In this document: positions 36,073-50,958 of the stretch, piece after piece
Layout of the letters: each line of letters starts with the position of its first letter
Position numbering within the stretch: the first letter of the stretch is position 1
NCBI RefSeq assembly: GCF_020172665.1
Contig: NZ_CP083985.1
Span: 2,348,953 to 2,412,952, forward strand
Length of the DNA: 64,000 nt
Direction of reading: 5' to 3'
DNA from: [Mycobacterium] zoologicum
Lineage (GTDB): Bacteria; Actinomycetota; Actinomycetes; Mycobacteriales; Mycobacteriaceae
Notes under the pieces: generated by a model
What the model saw: the letters and a program-made list of their open reading frames with translations, nothing else
What the model was told of the DNA's origin: nothing
Database searches by the model: none
Translations under genes and position numbers: made by a program

Positions 36073-36426
36073 TCAATCCGCGCGAGGCAACAACACGTCG
36101 GCGTCGAAACAGCTGTGGTCGCCGGTATGACAGGCGCCGCCGGCCTGATCCACTTCGAGCAGCACCGTATCGCCGTCACAGTCCAGCCGCACCGAATGCA
36201 CATACTGGGTGTGTCCCGACGTCGCACCCTTGACCCACTGCTCGCCTCGGGAGCGTGAATAGTACGTCGCCTCACGGGTCGCCAGGGTGCGCGCCAGTGC
36301 GTCGTCGTCCATCCAGGCGACCATCAGTACATCTCCGGTGCCCCGCTCCTGGGCCACCGCGGCGATCAGTCCGTCGGCATTTCGCTTGAGCCGCGTGGCA
36401 ATCGCCGAATCCAGCTGGTAGCTCAT
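36073..36426 (-). CDS. hisI: Phosphoribosyl-AMP cyclohydrolase
   Basis: A 117-residue zinc enzyme for the third step of histidine synthesis, without a fused HisE domain. Motifs are [34 protein letters not shown], and the metal site [10 protein letters not shown] with [12 protein letters not shown]. The ATG overlaps the hisF stop by 4 bases. HisE must be encoded elsewhere. Confidence 0.96.
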   Translation of the reverse strand: MSYQLDSAIATRLKRNADGLIAAVAQERGTGDVLMVAWMDDDALARTLATREATYYSRSRGEQWVKGATSGHTQYVHSVRLDCDGDTVLLEVDQAGGACHTGDHSCFDADVLLPRAD

Positions 36427-37217
36427 CGAACTGTGATCCCTTCGGCCGCCATCGCCGCCTTGACCTGCCCGATCGTCAACTCCCGGAAGTGAAACACGCT
36501 GGCCGCCAGCACCGCATCGGCGCCGGCCGCAACTGCGGGTGCGAAATGTTCGGCCGCGCCGGCTCCCCCACTGGCGATCACCGGGACACTCACCGCCGCG
36601 CGCACCGCCCGCAACATCGGCAGGTCGAAACCCGCCTTGGTTCCGTCGGCGTCCATCGAGTTCAGCAGGATCTCCCCGACGCCCAGCTCGACGCCGCGCA
36701 CCGCCCACTCGACCGCGTCGATCCCGGTGCCCTTCCGGCCGCCGTGGGTGGTGACCTCCCAGCCCGACGGTGTGGGAGCAAGCCCGTTCGGCCCGACAGG
36801 CGCAGTGCGGGCGTCGACCGACAGCACGATGCACTGCGAACCGAAGTGGCGGGACAGCTCGCCCAGCAGTTCCGGCCGGGCGATCGCCGCGGTGTTCACC
36901 GACACCTTGTCGGCGCCGGCCCGCAGCAGTACGTCGACGTCGGAGACGGTGCGCACCCCACCGCCGACGGTCAGCGGGATGAACACCTGATCGGCGGTGC
37001 GCGCGACCACCTCGAGCATGGTGGCCCGGCCCGACGACGACGCCGTGACGTCGAGGAACGTCAGTTCGTCGGCGCCCTCGGCGTCGTAAGCCGCCGCCAG
37101 TTCCACCGGATCACCGGCGTCGCGCAGGTTCGCGAAGTTCACGCCCTTGACGACGCGCCCGCCGTCGACGTCCAGGCACGGGATGACCCGCACCGCCACA
37201 TCGGTGCCGTGCGCCAT
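36423..37217 (-). CDS. hisF: Imidazole glycerol phosphate synthase cyclase subunit
   Basis: A 264-residue TIM barrel. Catalytic Asp residues are in [16 protein letters not shown] and [15 protein letters not shown]. Phosphate-binding loops are [12 protein letters not shown] and [13 protein letters not shown]. It works with HisH from the same operon. The ATG at 37215-37217 ([11 protein letters not shown]) starts one base after the impA stop; longer frames are antisense-frame noise through impA. Confidence 0.97.
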   Translation of the reverse strand: MAHGTDVAVRVIPCLDVDGGRVVKGVNFANLRDAGDPVELAAAYDAEGADELTFLDVTASSSGRATMLEVVARTADQVFIPLTVGGGVRTVSDVDVLLRAGADKVSVNTAAIARPELLGELSRHFGSQCIVLSVDARTAPVGPNGLAPTPSGWEVTTHGGRKGTGIDAVEWAVRGVELGVGEILLNSMDADGTKAGFDLPMLRAVRAAVSVPVIASGGAGAAEHFAPAVAAGADAVLAASVFHFRELTIGQVKAAMAAEGITVR

Positions 37218-37218
37218 C

Positions 37219-38034
37219 TCAGTAGTCCTCCGGTGCGCCGACGGCGGCCAGGATCTCGAGGATCTCGGCGTGCACACCCGGCGCGGCGGCCAGCGCAGCA
37301 TGCGACTGTGCGGTCCACGGTTGGCCCGCCAGGTCGGTGACGATCCCGCCGGCCGCCCGGACCAGCGCGACACCGGCGGCGTGGTCCCAGATGTGGTCGC
37401 CGAAGCTGACCGCCCCGCCCAGGACACCGTCGGACACGTGAGCCAGATCGATTCCGGTGGCGCCGTACATCCGGGTCCGCGACGTCACCCGGCTCAGCCC
37501 CTCCAGCACCGCCAACCGGTAGCGGCCAGGCAGACGTCCGCGCCACTCCACGTTGAAGGTGCCCAGGCCCACCAGGGAGTCGGCCAGCGCGGAGTTCTCC
37601 AGCACCGGCATGGCCACCCCGTTGCGCGTCAACGGCCCGTCGACCACGGCGCTGTAACGCTGGCCGAGGAACGGCAACCAGGTCAGGCCGGCGACCGGTT
37701 CGCCGTCGCGCAGCAGGCCCAGCAGGATCGCCGCCAACGGCGAACCGGCGGCGTAGTTGAATGTCCCGTCGATCGGATCGAGCACCCACACCAGGTCGGA
37801 ATCGATCGGCGGTCCGCCGAACTCCTCACCGTGCACGCCGATTCCGGTTGCCGACTGCAAGGCTTCGGTGATCTGACGTTCCAGCGCCAGGTCCACTTCG
37901 GTGGCGAAGTCGTTGCCGGCCTTGCGAACTGCCGATGCGGCGCGGTGTCCGGCGACGAAAGGCTTTGCCGCGACATCGAGGATCGTGGTCGCCTCGGCGA
38001 CCAGGGCTGACAGATCCGCGGTGTCCAGCGCCAC
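37219..38034 (-). CDS. impA: Inositol-monophosphatase family protein ImpA
   Basis: A 271-residue lithium-sensitive phosphatase family protein. Metal ligands appear as Glu in [10 protein letters not shown], Glu in GVHGEEFGG, Asp pair in [21 protein letters not shown] and Asp in [17 protein letters not shown]. Its place between hisA and hisF suggests a histidinol-phosphatase or inositol-phosphatase role; H37Rv ImpA has been linked to inositol phosphate metabolism. The reaction in this organism is unproven. Confidence 0.92.
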   Translation of the reverse strand: MALDTADLSALVAEATTILDVAAKPFVAGHRAASAVRKAGNDFATEVDLALERQITEALQSATGIGVHGEEFGGPPIDSDLVWVLDPIDGTFNYAAGSPLAAILLGLLRDGEPVAGLTWLPFLGQRYSAVVDGPLTRNGVAMPVLENSALADSLVGLGTFNVEWRGRLPGRYRLAVLEGLSRVTSRTRMYGATGIDLAHVSDGVLGGAVSFGDHIWDHAAGVALVRAAGGIVTDLAGQPWTAQSHAALAAAPGVHAEILEILAAVGAPEDY

Positions 38035-38042
38035 GCCGGGCC

Positions 38043-38783
38043 TTACCCCTGCACCGCGGTCAGTGCCTGCGGCAGCGTGAACCGGCCCGCGTAGAGGGCC
38101 TTTCCGACGATGGCTCCTTCAACGCCGCGGCCGGTCAGGGTGGCGATCGCACGCAGGTCGTCGATGCTGGACACCCCGCCGGAGGCGATCACCGGGATGG
38201 CGGTGCGGTCGGCGACCTCGCCGAGCAGCTCCAGATTGGGCCCGCCGAGGGTGCCGTCCTTGGTCACGTCGGTGACCACGAAGCGTGAACACCCTTCGCG
38301 GTCAAGGCGTTCCAGCACCGGCCACAGCTCACCGCCGTCGGTCTCCCAGCCGCGTCCGCGCAGCCGGTAGGCACCGTCAACGATCTGCACGTCCAGGCCG
38401 ACCGCCACCTGCTCCCCGTGCTCGGCGATGGCCCGGGCGCACCACTGCGGATTCTCCAGCGCGGCGGTCCCCAGGTTGACCCGGGCACAGCCGGTAGCCA
38501 GAGCCGCCGCCAACGACTCGTCGTCGCGGATGCCGCCGGACAGTTCGACTTTCACGTCCAGTTGACCGACGACCTCGGCCAGCAGTTCGCGGTTCGAGCC
38601 GCGGCCGAACGCGGCATCGAGGTCCACCAGGTGAATCCACTCGGCGCCATCGTTCTGCCAACCCAGCGCGGCATCCAGCGCGGAGCCGTATTCGGTCTCG
38701 CTGCCGGCCTTGCCCTGCACCAGACGCACCGCACGTCCCTCGACCACGTCGACGGCGGGCAACAAGACCAACGATGTACTCAC
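38043..38783 (-). CDS. hisA: Phosphoribosyl isomerase PriA/HisA
   Basis: A 246-residue TIM barrel. In actinobacteria this enzyme (PriA) performs both the HisA and the TrpF isomerisation, and no trpF is seen with the trp genes here. Motifs are [18 protein letters not shown] (catalytic Asp), [48 protein letters not shown] (second Asp) and [12 protein letters not shown]. The GTG at 38781-38783 overlaps the hisH stop by 4 bases. Confidence 0.96.
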   Translation of the reverse strand: MSTSLVLLPAVDVVEGRAVRLVQGKAGSETEYGSALDAALGWQNDGAEWIHLVDLDAAFGRGSNRELLAEVVGQLDVKVELSGGIRDDESLAAALATGCARVNLGTAALENPQWCARAIAEHGEQVAVGLDVQIVDGAYRLRGRGWETDGGELWPVLERLDREGCSRFVVTDVTKDGTLGGPNLELLGEVADRTAIPVIASGGVSSIDDLRAIATLTGRGVEGAIVGKALYAGRFTLPQALTAVQG

Positions 38784-39390
38784 AGTGCCTCCACCCAGTT
38801 CTTCAACAGCGTCGCCCCGGCATCCCCGCTCTTCTCCGGGTGAAACTGGGTGGCGGCCAACGGTCCGTCCTCGACAGCCGCCAGGAACGGTACCTGATGG
38901 GTTGCCCGGGTCAGCAAAGCCTCGGGGCGTCCTTCCCAGCGTTGCGCGGCGTAGGAGTGCACGAAGTAGAACCTGGTGTCCGCGTCGAAACCGCGGAACA
39001 GCGTGCTGCCCGGTGCCGCGTCGACGACGTTCCAGCCCATGTGCGGGATCACCGGTGCGTCCAGTCGGGTGACCGCACCCGGCCACTGGCCGCAGCCTGC
39101 GGTGTCCACTCCGAACTCGACGCCGTGGGCGAACAGGATCTGCATCCCGACACACACTCCCAGCACCGGCCGCCCGGCCTGCACCCGTTCGTCGATGATC
39201 TTGTCGCCGTGCACCTTACGAAGCCCGGCCATGCAGGCGGCGAAGGCCCCGACGCCCGGCACCACCAGGCCGTCGGCGGCCGCGGCGGCGTCGGCGTCGG
39301 CGGTCACCTCGACGGCCGCGCCGACCCGCGCCAGGGCGCGTTGCGCCGAGCGCAGATTCCCGGACCCGTAGTCCAGGATCACCACCGACT

Positions 39391-39394
<4 letters not shown>
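38780..39394 (-). CDS. hisH: Imidazole glycerol phosphate synthase glutaminase subunit
   Basis: A 204-residue class I glutamine amidotransferase that feeds ammonia to HisF. The nucleophile is in [11 protein letters not shown], and the His-Glu pair in [13 protein letters not shown]. The N-terminal [13 protein letters not shown] is standard. It overlaps both hisB and hisA by 4 bases. Confidence 0.97.
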
Positions 39395-42439
<3,045 letters not shown>

Positions 42440-42566
42440 CGCTTTCACGTGGACCATTGTCCCAGAACCGTTCAAGTCAATATCGCGGCGCATGGCCGTC
42501 GGAATCGCGCCCGATCGCGCCGGGGCTAGGCTGGTTTGTGTCGGCGATTGTGAGAGACGGAGTCGG

Positions 42567-42971
42567 ATGGCCACCAGCGACCACCCCAAGAGCGTTCCCG
42601 GAGTGCCCTACATCTTCCCCGACTGGCTGGATTACCTGCAGCACAAGGTGGAGTCACCGCTGATCAAGCGGTTCCACCTGCCCGGATTCGCGGTGATCGA
42701 GCATCGGGGCCGCAAGTCCGGCAACCCGTACCGGACCGTGGTACGCGCGTTCTGCAAGGGCCCGAGGCTGGCGGTGATGCTCGGCCACGGCAAGGCCGAC
42801 TGGGTCAGGAACGTGCTGGCCGCCGGCGAGGCCGACGTACAGCTGTTCCGGCGCAACGTACACGTCACCAACGTGCGGATCGTGCCGATCGGCGGGGACA
42901 CCAGCGGCCTGCCGTGGATCACCCGTTTGGGGTCCCGATGGGTCGGGATACTGGTCGCAGACATCACCTGA
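42567..42971 (+). CDS. Deazaflavin-dependent nitroreductase family protein, copy 1 (Rv1598c-like)
   Basis: A 134-residue Ddn/DUF385-type protein. The F420-binding core is [43 protein letters not shown] and the C-terminal [18 protein letters not shown]. Ddn in H37Rv reduces quinones and activates nitroimidazoles; activity here is inferred. The ATG at 42567 follows CGGAG, and a TAGGCT box lies about 30 bases upstream. A near copy follows 24 bases later. Confidence 0.87.
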   Translation: MATSDHPKSVPGVPYIFPDWLDYLQHKVESPLIKRFHLPGFAVIEHRGRKSGNPYRTVVRAFCKGPRLAVMLGHGKADWVRNVLAAGEADVQLFRRNVHVTNVRIVPIGGDTSGLPWITRLGSRWVGILVADIT

Positions 42972-42995
42972 ACACTCACGAGGAACGGAGTACCT

Positions 42996-43406
42996 ATGGC
43001 TGTCGACAAGAGTGCCGGCGGGGAGCCCAAGCTGCCGGTGGTGTTCCCGCCGTGGCTGGACCGGCTCCAGACGAAATACATGAACCCGGTGTTCAAGCCG
43101 TTGTCCCGGTTCCTTCCCGGCACGTCGGTGATCAAGCATCGCGGGCGCAAGTCCGGCAAGCCCTACGAGACGGTGGTGACGACCTACCGCAAGGGCGACG
43201 TGCTTTCGGTGGCGCTGGGCCACGGCATGGCCGACTGGGTCAAGAACGTGGTGGCCGCCGGGGAGGCCGACGTGCGGCTGTTCCGCAGTGAACTTCACCT
43301 GACCAATCCGCGGATCGTGCCGCCCGGCGCCGCCGACGCGTCACTGCCGTGGGCGGTGCGGCTGCAGAACCGCAAGGTGGCGGTGCTGGTCACCGATATC
43401 GTCTGA
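42996..43406 (+). CDS. Deazaflavin-dependent nitroreductase family protein, copy 2 (Rv1598c-like)
   Basis: A 136-residue protein sharing the layout of copy 1 (VIKHRGRKSGKPYETVVTTY; SVALGHGMADWVKNVVAAGEADVRLF; PWAVRLQNRKVAVLVTDIV). The pair clearly arose by tandem duplication. The ATG has GAGGAACGGAG upstream. It is convergent with nadC with 8 bases between the stops. Confidence 0.87.
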   Translation: MAVDKSAGGEPKLPVVFPPWLDRLQTKYMNPVFKPLSRFLPGTSVIKHRGRKSGKPYETVVTTYRKGDVLSVALGHGMADWVKNVVAAGEADVRLFRSELHLTNPRIVPPGAADASLPWAVRLQNRKVAVLVTDIV

Positions 43407-43414
43407 GAGGCGTC

Positions 43415-44275
43415 CTACATGTCCAGGCCGATGTCGAGTACCCGCACCGAGTGGGTGAGCGCACCCACCGCCAGGTAGTCGACACCGGTCGCGGCGTAGG
43501 CCGCGGCACTGTCGAGGCTGAGCCCGCCGGAGGACTCCAACAGCACCCCCGGTGCGCGCGCGTCGCGGCGCTGCACCGCCATCTGGGTCTGCCAGACCGG
43601 GAAGTTGTCCAGCAGCACCAGCTCGGGGTTCTCGGCGAGTACCTCGTCGAACTGTTCGAGGGAATCCACCTCGACCTCGCAGGGCACGTCGGGGGCGGCG
43701 GCGCGCACGGCCCGCAGCGCGGCGGCCACCGAGCCGGCCGCTGCGACGTGGTTGTCCTTGATCAGCGCCGCGTCGCCCAGGCCCATGCGATGGTTGGTTC
43801 CGCCGCCGACCCGCACCGCGTACTTCTGCAGGACACGCAGGCCCGGCAGGGTCTTGCGGGTGTCGCGGATCTGCGCGGGCGTACCGGCCACGGCGTCGAC
43901 CCAGGCCGCGGTCGCGGTCGCGATGCCGGACAGGTGGCAGACCAGGTTGAGCATGGTGCGTTCGGCGGTCAGCAGGCCCTGGGTGTCGGCCTTCAGGCGC
44001 AGCACGACCGCGCCCGGCTCCAGGCGCTGCCCGTCGGCCACCCGGTCCAGCACGGTGTAGGCCTGCGGCCCGAGAACTTCGTCGAGCACCGCCACGGCGA
44101 CGTCCACCCCGGCGACCACCCCGGTTTCCCGGGTGACCATCGCCGCTTCGGCGGTCACGCCCGTCGGCACGGTCGCCGTGGTGGTGACGTCGGGGCCGTA
44201 GCGCAGGTCCTCGTCGAGGGCGCGCGCGATGATCTGCCGGACCTCGGTGAGCTCGGCCGGCGACAGTGCGGTCAT
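43415..44275 (-). CDS. nadC: Quinolinate phosphoribosyltransferase
   Basis: A 286-residue enzyme that turns quinolinate and PRPP into nicotinate mononucleotide. Motifs are RTMLNLVCHLSGIATATAAWVD, RDTRKTLPGLRVLQKYAVRVGGG, HRMGLGDAALIKDNH, CEVEVDSLEQFDEVL, VLLDNFPV and ESSGGLSLDSAAAYAATGVDY. The start overlaps nadB by 4 bases. It is the last gene of the nadABC operon. Confidence 0.97.
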   Translation of the reverse strand: MTALSPAELTEVRQIIARALDEDLRYGPDVTTTATVPTGVTAEAAMVTRETGVVAGVDVAVAVLDEVLGPQAYTVLDRVADGQRLEPGAVVLRLKADTQGLLTAERTMLNLVCHLSGIATATAAWVDAVAGTPAQIRDTRKTLPGLRVLQKYAVRVGGGTNHRMGLGDAALIKDNHVAAAGSVAAALRAVRAAAPDVPCEVEVDSLEQFDEVLAENPELVLLDNFPVWQTQMAVQRRDARAPGVLLESSGGLSLDSAAAYAATGVDYLAVGALTHSVRVLDIGLDM

Positions 44276-45845
44276 GACGCCACCGCGGCGGGTGCCTCGA
44301 CCACGACGGCGTCGCCGAGCAGCCGGACGCTGGTGCTGCGGGCCTGATCGGGGTCGGCCGCCGAATACTCGCCGCGGTGGTGACAGCCGCGGCTTTCGGT
44401 GCGCGCCAGTGCCGTTCCGGCGACCACCCGAGCCACCAGTGTCAGCGCGGAGTCCTCGGCGCCCCGGCGGTCTGCGGCGAGCGGCTCATCGGAGGTGGAC
44501 AGCAGCGCGATCAGCTCCCGCAGGCCCGCTGCGTCGCGCACCACCGAGGCGTCGCGGGACATCGCCTGCTGCAGGGTGTCCCGGTCCACGCCGACGTGCT
44601 CGGCGGGTCCGGGAACCGCGGCGCGCACCCGGCCGGACGTCACGGCGTGCCTCGCGGCGGCCGCACCTGCCCGGGCACCCACCACCAAGCCTTCCAGCAG
44701 GCTGTTGGAGGCCAGTCGGTTGGCGCCGTGCATGCCGGTGCGGGCCACCTCGCCGGCGGCGTACAGGCCCGGCAGTTCGGTGCGCCCGGTGACGTCGGTG
44801 ACCACCCCGCCGCAGCTGTAGTGCGCGCCGGGGACCACCGGGATGGGTTGGGTGACCGGGTCGATGCCGGCGGCCCGGCAGGACGCGGTGACGGTCGGGA
44901 AGCGGCTCTCGAAGCCGTCGATGCCGCGGGCGTCGAGAAACACGCACGGGTCGCCGCTCTCGCGCAGCCGGGTGTCGATGGCCCCGGCCACCACGTCGCG
45001 TGGTGCCAGGTCCCCCATCGGGTGCACGCCATCGGTGACTCGGGCGCCGCGGGAGTCGATCAGGGTGGCGCCCTCACCGCGCACCGCTTCGGTGATCAGC
45101 GGCCGGCGGCCACCGGAGCCGGTGCCGGAGAACAGCATCGTCGGGTGGAATTGGATGAACTCCAGGTCGCTGACCGCCACTCCGGCCTGCAACGCCAGCG
45201 CCACCCCATCGCCGGTGGCACCGCCGGGATTGGTGGTGGCCCGGTACAGCTGGCCCAGGCCGCCGGTGGCCAACACCACCGACGGCGTGTGGATGACCCC
45301 GATGCCATCGGCGTTGGCCACCTGCACCCCGGTGACCACGTCGCCGTCGTGCAGGATCTGTAGAACGATCTGGCCCCAGCGGATGTCCAGTTCGGCAGCG
45401 GCCGCGTCGAGTGCGCGTTGCACTTCGGCTCCGGTCGCGTCTCCCCCGGCGTGAATGATGCGCCGCCGGTTGTGCCCGCCTTCGCGGGTCAGCGCCCAGT
45501 TCCCCTCGACATCGAGGTCGAATTGCGCTCCGGCGCCGGCTAATTCGGAGACAGCCCGGTAGCCGTCGGCCACGATCGAGGTGACTGCGTCGCGGTCGCA
45601 AAGCCCGCCGCCGGCCGCCAGGGTGTCGGCGACGTGGGCTGCCACGGTGTCGTCGTTGCCGGGCAGCACCACCGCGATCCCGCCCTGGGCGTAATGGGTC
45701 GCGGTCACCGCGTGGCCGGTGTCGGCCTTGCTGAGCACCACCACGTCCCGTCCGGCGCGGTGCGCGGCCCGGGCTGCCGACAGCCCACCGACCCCGGTGC
45801 CGATGACGACCACATCGGCCCGCTGTTGCCAGACGGGATCGGCGT

Positions 45846-45849
<4 letters not shown>
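44272..45849 (-). CDS. nadB: L-aspartate oxidase
   Basis: A 525-residue flavoprotein that oxidises aspartate to iminoaspartate. The FAD-binding motif [20 protein letters not shown] is at the N-terminus. Other landmarks are [20 protein letters not shown], the active-site region [70 protein letters not shown], and a helical C-terminal domain. The start overlaps nadA by 4 bases. Confidence 0.97.
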
Positions 45850-46898
<1,049 letters not shown>

Positions 46899-46921
46899 GC
46901 GCGACTCCTCTCGCGAATCAG

Positions 46922-46944
46922 GTTTTCGACTTATAATCGAAAAC
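46922..46944. promoter_or_regulatory. NrtR operator between nadA and nrtR with overlapping promoters
   Basis: A 23-bp palindrome GTTTTCGA-N7-TCGAAAAC has exact arms. Its centre holds TATAAT on the plus strand (46932-46937), ending 7 bases before the nrtR GTG. On the minus strand the same centre gives TATAAG for nadA. NrtR is the known repressor of nadABC in mycobacteria, so binding here should shut both promoters. Confidence 0.88.
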
Positions 46945-47655
46945 GTGGTCCATACTAGCACCGCCCACGAAGTCCTCACCGCCGTCTTCCAGGTTGGCGA
47001 CCTCGAGACGCGCCGCCCCCGACTGAAGGTCCTGCTGTGGCAACGGGCCAGAGAACCCCAGTCCGGACGATGGTCCCTGCCCGGTGGACTCCTGCGTCAC
47101 GACGAGGACGTCACCGCCTCGGCGCGCCGCCAACTCGCCGAGAAGGTCGACCTGCGTGAGATCGCCCACCTGGAGCAACTGGCTGTGTTCTCCGACCCAG
47201 CCCGCGTTCCCGGCGTGCGCACCATAGCTTCGACCTTTCTGGGCCTGGTGCCCTCGCCGGCCGACCCGGAACTGCCCGGTGACACCCATTGGCACCCCGT
47301 CGACGAACTTCCCCCGATGGCGTTCGACCACGCGCCGATGGTGGCCCACGCACATAGCCGCCTGGTCGCCAAGATGTCCTACACGAACATCGGATTCGCT
47401 TTGGCCCCAACAGAATTCATTCTGTCCACCCTGCGCGACATCTACAGCGTGGTACTCGGGCACCAAGTGGACGCCACCAACCTGCAGCGGGTGCTGGTTC
47501 GCCGCGGGGTGATCATTCCCACCGGCACCACGGCACGCTCCGGACGCAGTGGCGGCCGGCCCGCGGCCCGTTACCGGTTCACCGAGTCCCAACTCCGAGT
47601 GACCGACGAATTCGCGGCTCTGCGGCCCCCAGGGTGGGTCGGAGTGGAATCTTAG
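46945..47655 (+). CDS. nrtR: NrtR: Nudix-type transcriptional repressor of NAD synthesis
   Basis: A 236-residue protein. The N-terminal Nudix fold (about 10-145) has a degenerate box ([20 protein letters not shown], with the REUXEE part altered), as expected for a ligand-sensing non-hydrolase. The C-terminal winged helix (about 155-230) includes [20 protein letters not shown] and [19 protein letters not shown]. It is divergent from nadABC. The GTG at 46945 directly follows the operator, so the mRNA is probably leaderless. ADP-ribose or NAD-related ligands release NrtR in other bacteria; the ligand here is inferred. Confidence 0.92.
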   Translation: MVHTSTAHEVLTAVFQVGDLETRRPRLKVLLWQRAREPQSGRWSLPGGLLRHDEDVTASARRQLAEKVDLREIAHLEQLAVFSDPARVPGVRTIASTFLGLVPSPADPELPGDTHWHPVDELPPMAFDHAPMVAHAHSRLVAKMSYTNIGFALAPTEFILSTLRDIYSVVLGHQVDATNLQRVLVRRGVIIPTGTTARSGRSGGRPAARYRFTESQLRVTDEFAALRPPGWVGVES

Positions 47656-47680
47656 TGGGTTCTTAAGTCACAATGCCCCG

Positions 47681-49006
47681 ATGGACTTCGACAGCTTGGC
47701 CCGCACATCCTCTGTCGACTGGATCGGGCAGGCCGCCCACCAGCCGCTGCAGCCCGGCGCCCGCGCCGAGCTGCCGGACCAGGATCCGTTCTACGAGCCC
47801 CCGGCCGGCTTCGAGCACGCCCAGCCCGGCACAGTGCTGCGCTCCCGCGACGTGGAGCTGGCATTTCTGGGCCTGATCCCGCAGCGGCTGCACGCCACCC
47901 AGCTGTTGTACCGCACCACCGACCGCAACGGCCTCCCGCAGGCGACGGTCACCACGGTGCTGGTGCCGGGTGACCGTGACCTGACTCGACCGTGCCCGAT
48001 CGTGTCGTACCAGTGTGCGATCGACGCGGTGGACGGCCGCTGCTTCCCGTCCTACGCCCTGCGCCGACGGGCCAAGGCCTACGGCTCGTTCACCCAACTC
48101 GAGTTCGTCTTGATCGCCGCGATGCTGGCACAGGGCTGGGCGGTGTCGGTTCCCGACCACGAGGGCCGCGACGGCCACTGGGGCGCGCCCTATGAGCCGG
48201 GCTACTGCGTGCTCGACGGCCTGCGTGCCGCACTGGGCTCCGAACAGCTGGAGCTGGCCGCCGACTCCCCGATCGGGTTGTGGGGCTACTCCGGTGGCGG
48301 CCTGGCGACCGGCTGGGCGGCCGAGGTCTGCGGTTCCTACGCGCCTGAGCTGAACGTGGCGGGGGCCGCCATGGGTTCGCCGGTCGGCGACCTGGGTAAC
48401 ACGCTGATGCGGCTGAACGGCTCGTTCTGGTCGGGTCTGCCGGCCACCATGATCGCGGCGCTGGCGCGCACCTATCCCGATCTGGCCGCGGTCATCGACG
48501 AGCACGCCACCGTCGACGGGCGGGCCCTGCTGCACTCGCTGGAGTCGACGACAACCGCCGCCGCGGTGCTGCGCTTCCAGCACCGCAGTCTGAACTCCTA
48601 CATCGACCAGCCGCTCGAACAGCTGATCGAGATGCCGGCTGTCCAGCACGTTTTCGACGACACCCGGCTGGGCAGCTCCGTGCCCGCTCCCCCGATGCTG
48701 ATGGTGCAGGCGATCTACGACGAAGTGATCTCGGTCCACGACATCGACGCGCTCGCCGCGACGTACGCCGCCGGTGGTGCGCGGTTGACCTACCACCGCG
48801 ATCTGTTCAGCGAGCACATCCTGCTGCACCCGTTGTCGACTCCGATGGTGCTGTCCTGGCTGGCCGACCGGTTCGCCGGCCGGCCGGTGCCCGAGACCGT
48901 GGTGCAGAAGGAATGGCCGACGCTGCTGAACCCCAAGACCTACCTGGGCCTGGCCCGGTTGGGTCTGGTGGCAGTCCGGGTCATCACCGCCCGCGCGCTG
49001 CGCTGA
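47681..49006 (+). CDS. Secretory-lipase-type alpha/beta hydrolase (Rv1592c-like)
   Basis: A 441-residue LIP-family hydrolase. The nucleophile elbow is [17 protein letters not shown], the acid is in [14 protein letters not shown] and the histidine in [14 protein letters not shown] family landmark is [20 protein letters not shown]. No classical signal peptide is seen. Rv1592c has lipase activity as I recall. It lies 25 bases after nrtR, so the two may share a transcript. Its stop overlaps the DUF2567 gene by 23 bases in convergent orientation. Confidence 0.88.
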   Translation: MDFDSLARTSSVDWIGQAAHQPLQPGARAELPDQDPFYEPPAGFEHAQPGTVLRSRDVELAFLGLIPQRLHATQLLYRTTDRNGLPQATVTTVLVPGDRDLTRPCPIVSYQCAIDAVDGRCFPSYALRRRAKAYGSFTQLEFVLIAAMLAQGWAVSVPDHEGRDGHWGAPYEPGYCVLDGLRAALGSEQLELAADSPIGLWGYSGGGLATGWAAEVCGSYAPELNVAGAAMGSPVGDLGNTLMRLNGSFWSGLPATMIAALARTYPDLAAVIDEHATVDGRALLHSLESTTTAAAVLRFQHRSLNSYIDQPLEQLIEMPAVQHVFDDTRLGSSVPAPPMLMVQAIYDEVISVHDIDALAATYAAGGARLTYHRDLFSEHILLHPLSTPMVLSWLADRFAGRPVPETVVQKEWPTLLNPKTYLGLARLGLVAVRVITARALR

Positions 49007-49613
49007 CGCCGAGTCCCGTCGGAGGCAAAGACTCGGGCGGGTAGCCGCCGAGGTCGTCGCGGGTGCACCAGGTGGCACACAGCCCGTACACCAGGGCCCC
49101 GGCCGCGGCCGGCAGCAACAACGTGGCAGCGATCTGCAACACGGTGTGCCCCAAGAACACCGGGGGCCCTTCGGCGGTGTAGTGGACGCGATGCTCGGGT
49201 GTCACCGGGGCGGTGTCCACGTCGATGACGCCGTAGCGCTGCAGCACCAGCCGGTGGCCGACCAGCACCGCAAAGCCGGCCGCCGCGATCAGGCCCGCCG
49301 ACAGGCCTGTGATCATTCCCGGGCCGCGGTGGGCCCGCCACTGCCAGGCGAGCGTCGCGGCCACCACCGCCACCACTCCCAGCAGGGCCAGCAGCAGAAC
49401 CGGTGCGACGAAAAGGTTTTCGGCTTCGCTGCCCAGATACGCCTGCACGCGCTCGCCACTGCGGGTCAGTGCCACCACCCCGTGCGCCGAAGGGGCGATC
49501 CATGCCCACAACGCGCCCAGGGGCGGCCCGGTGAGTCCAAGCCCGGCGGCCATGACGCCGGCGGCACGCAAACGCGTGATGCGCGGCGCCGGGCGTTCCG
49601 GTGTGTGCGCCAC
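48984..49613 (-). CDS. DUF2567 membrane protein (Rv1591-like)
   Basis: A 209-residue protein with about four membrane segments ([84 protein letters not shown]). Between the first two lies an extracytoplasmic loop with [20 protein letters not shown]. Function is unknown. The GTG start shares a base with the stop of bsaP (TAGTG), so it belongs to the bioB-bsaP transcript; a role in biotin metabolism is not established. Confidence 0.82.
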   Translation of the reverse strand: MAHTPERPAPRITRLRAAGVMAAGLGLTGPPLGALWAWIAPSAHGVVALTRSGERVQAYLGSEAENLFVAPVLLLALLGVVAVVAATLAWQWRAHRGPGMITGLSAGLIAAAGFAVLVGHRLVLQRYGVIDVDTAPVTPEHRVHYTAEGPPVFLGHTVLQIAATLLLPAAAGALVYGLCATWCTRDDLGGYPPESLPPTGLGVSAARGR

Positions 49614-49855
49614 TACCGGGCTGCCAGCTCCGCCGAATCCACCTGGCCGTGCCGGGAGCACTTCGCCCACCAACCGTTGGGCCGGATCTGGACCGCCATC
49701 TTGCGGCCGCAGGCGGCGCAGAACCGGGGCGGGCGCAATGCGAGTTGTGCGGCTGTCTGCGGCACCGGGCGGTCGTCGTCACCGATCAATGCACCGTTGT
49801 GCACGTTGTAGACGCCGGCCCCAACCAGCTCCGGCAGTTGGGTGGCCATGCTCAC
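49613..49855 (-). CDS. bsaP: Biotin synthase auxiliary protein BsaP (Rv1590-like)
   Basis: An 80-residue protein directly downstream of bioB, overlapping it by 4 bases. Visible features are a central [12 protein letters not shown] and a cysteine-rich end [11 protein letters not shown] and [10 protein letters not shown] that could bind metal or an Fe-S cluster. Recent work, as I recall, identified the Rv1590 family as a protein mycobacterial BioB needs to turn dethiobiotin into biotin. A start two codons later at 49849 is possible. Confidence 0.85.
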   Translation of the reverse strand: MSMATQLPELVGAGVYNVHNGALIGDDDRPVPQTAAQLALRPPRFCAACGRKMAVQIRPNGWWAKCSRHGQVDSAELAAR

Positions 49856-50889
49856 AGGCTGGCGCTGAGCGCCTTGATCGGCATCTTCAGCTCCTCGAGC
49901 ATCTCCAGGTCGTCGTCGATGGAGCGCCCCAGGGTGGTCAGGTAGTTGCCGACGATCATCGCGTTCGCACCGCCCAGCAGGCTGCGCTTGGCACCCAGGT
50001 CACCCAGGGTGATCTCGCGGCCACCGGCGAACCGCAGCGTGGTGCGCGGCAGCGCCAGCCGGAAGGCGGCGACGACGGACAGTGCCTCGAACGCCGACAC
50101 CGGCTCCATGTTCTCGAACGGCGTGCCCGGCTGCGGGTTGAGGAAGTTGATCGGCACGTCGTCGGGGTTCAGCGCGGCGATCTGGCTGGCGAATTCGGCG
50201 CGCTGCTCAAGGCTCTCGCCCATCCCGATGATGCCGCCGCTGCACAGCTCCATGTCGTTGTCGCGCACCAGCTCCAGGGTCGCCAGCCGCTCGTCCCACT
50301 CGTGGGTGGTCACCACGCTCGGGAAGTACGAGCGCGCGGTCTCCAGGTTGTGGTTGTACTTATGGACGCCGATCTCCTTGAGCTTCTTGGCAGTACGCGC
50401 CGTCAGCAGCCCGAGCGACGCGGCGATCGGAATGTCGATGCCCTCGGCGCGGATCGCCTGGATACCCTCGTCGACCTGCTTGAGCAACTTGTCGTCGGCG
50501 CCGCGCACGGCCGCCACGATGCAGAACTCGGTGGCGCCGGTGGCCGCGGTGGCCTTGGCGGCCTCCACCAGCTCGGCCTTGTCGAGCCAGACCCCGCGCA
50601 CCGGCGAGTCGTCGAACACCGCGGACTGCGAGCAGAAGTTGCAGTCCTCGGTGCAGCCACCGGTCTTGAGGCTGATGATGCCCTCGACCTCCACCTCGGG
50701 GCCGCACCAGCGCATCCGGACCTCGTGCGCCAGCTCGAGCAGCTCGTCGAGACGGTCCTCGCCCAGCTGCAGCACGGCGAGCACCTGCTCGGAGTCCAGT
50801 CCCTCGCCGCGCCCCAGCACCTGCTCGCGGGCCACCGCCAAGATGTCGGCGTTATCGGTGGCGATGCTGGATACGGCGGCCTGAGTCAC
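49852..50889 (-). CDS. bioB: Biotin synthase
   Basis: A 345-residue radical SAM enzyme that inserts sulfur into dethiobiotin. The 4Fe-4S motif CxxxCxxC is in [15 protein letters not shown]. Other motifs are [46 protein letters not shown] and [14 protein letters not shown]. The GTG start has AAGGAG 6 bases upstream. The BioQ box lies about 40 bases further up, next to a TAACCT box. Confidence 0.96.
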   Translation of the reverse strand: MTQAAVSSIATDNADILAVAREQVLGRGEGLDSEQVLAVLQLGEDRLDELLELAHEVRMRWCGPEVEVEGIISLKTGGCTEDCNFCSQSAVFDDSPVRGVWLDKAELVEAAKATAATGATEFCIVAAVRGADDKLLKQVDEGIQAIRAEGIDIPIAASLGLLTARTAKKLKEIGVHKYNHNLETARSYFPSVVTTHEWDERLATLELVRDNDMELCSGGIIGMGESLEQRAEFASQIAALNPDDVPINFLNPQPGTPFENMEPVSAFEALSVVAAFRLALPRTTLRFAGGREITLGDLGAKRSLLGGANAMIVGNYLTTLGRSIDDDLEMLEELKMPIKALSASL

Positions 50890-50930
50890 CTGATGCTCCT
50901 TGTTGCTCGAGTCCGGCGGACGAGCCGCCT

Positions 50931-50943
50931 TGAACGCTGTTCA
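50931..50943. promoter_or_regulatory. BioQ box between bioB and bioQ
   Basis: TGAACGCTGTTCA is a 13-bp palindrome (TGAAC-N3-GTTCA). On the bioB side it is preceded by TAACCT. On the bioQ side TATGGT at 50947-50952 is 6 bases before the bioQ GTG. Binding should repress bioB and bioQ together. Confidence 0.85.
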
Positions 50944-50958
50944 GGTTATGGTAGCGGC

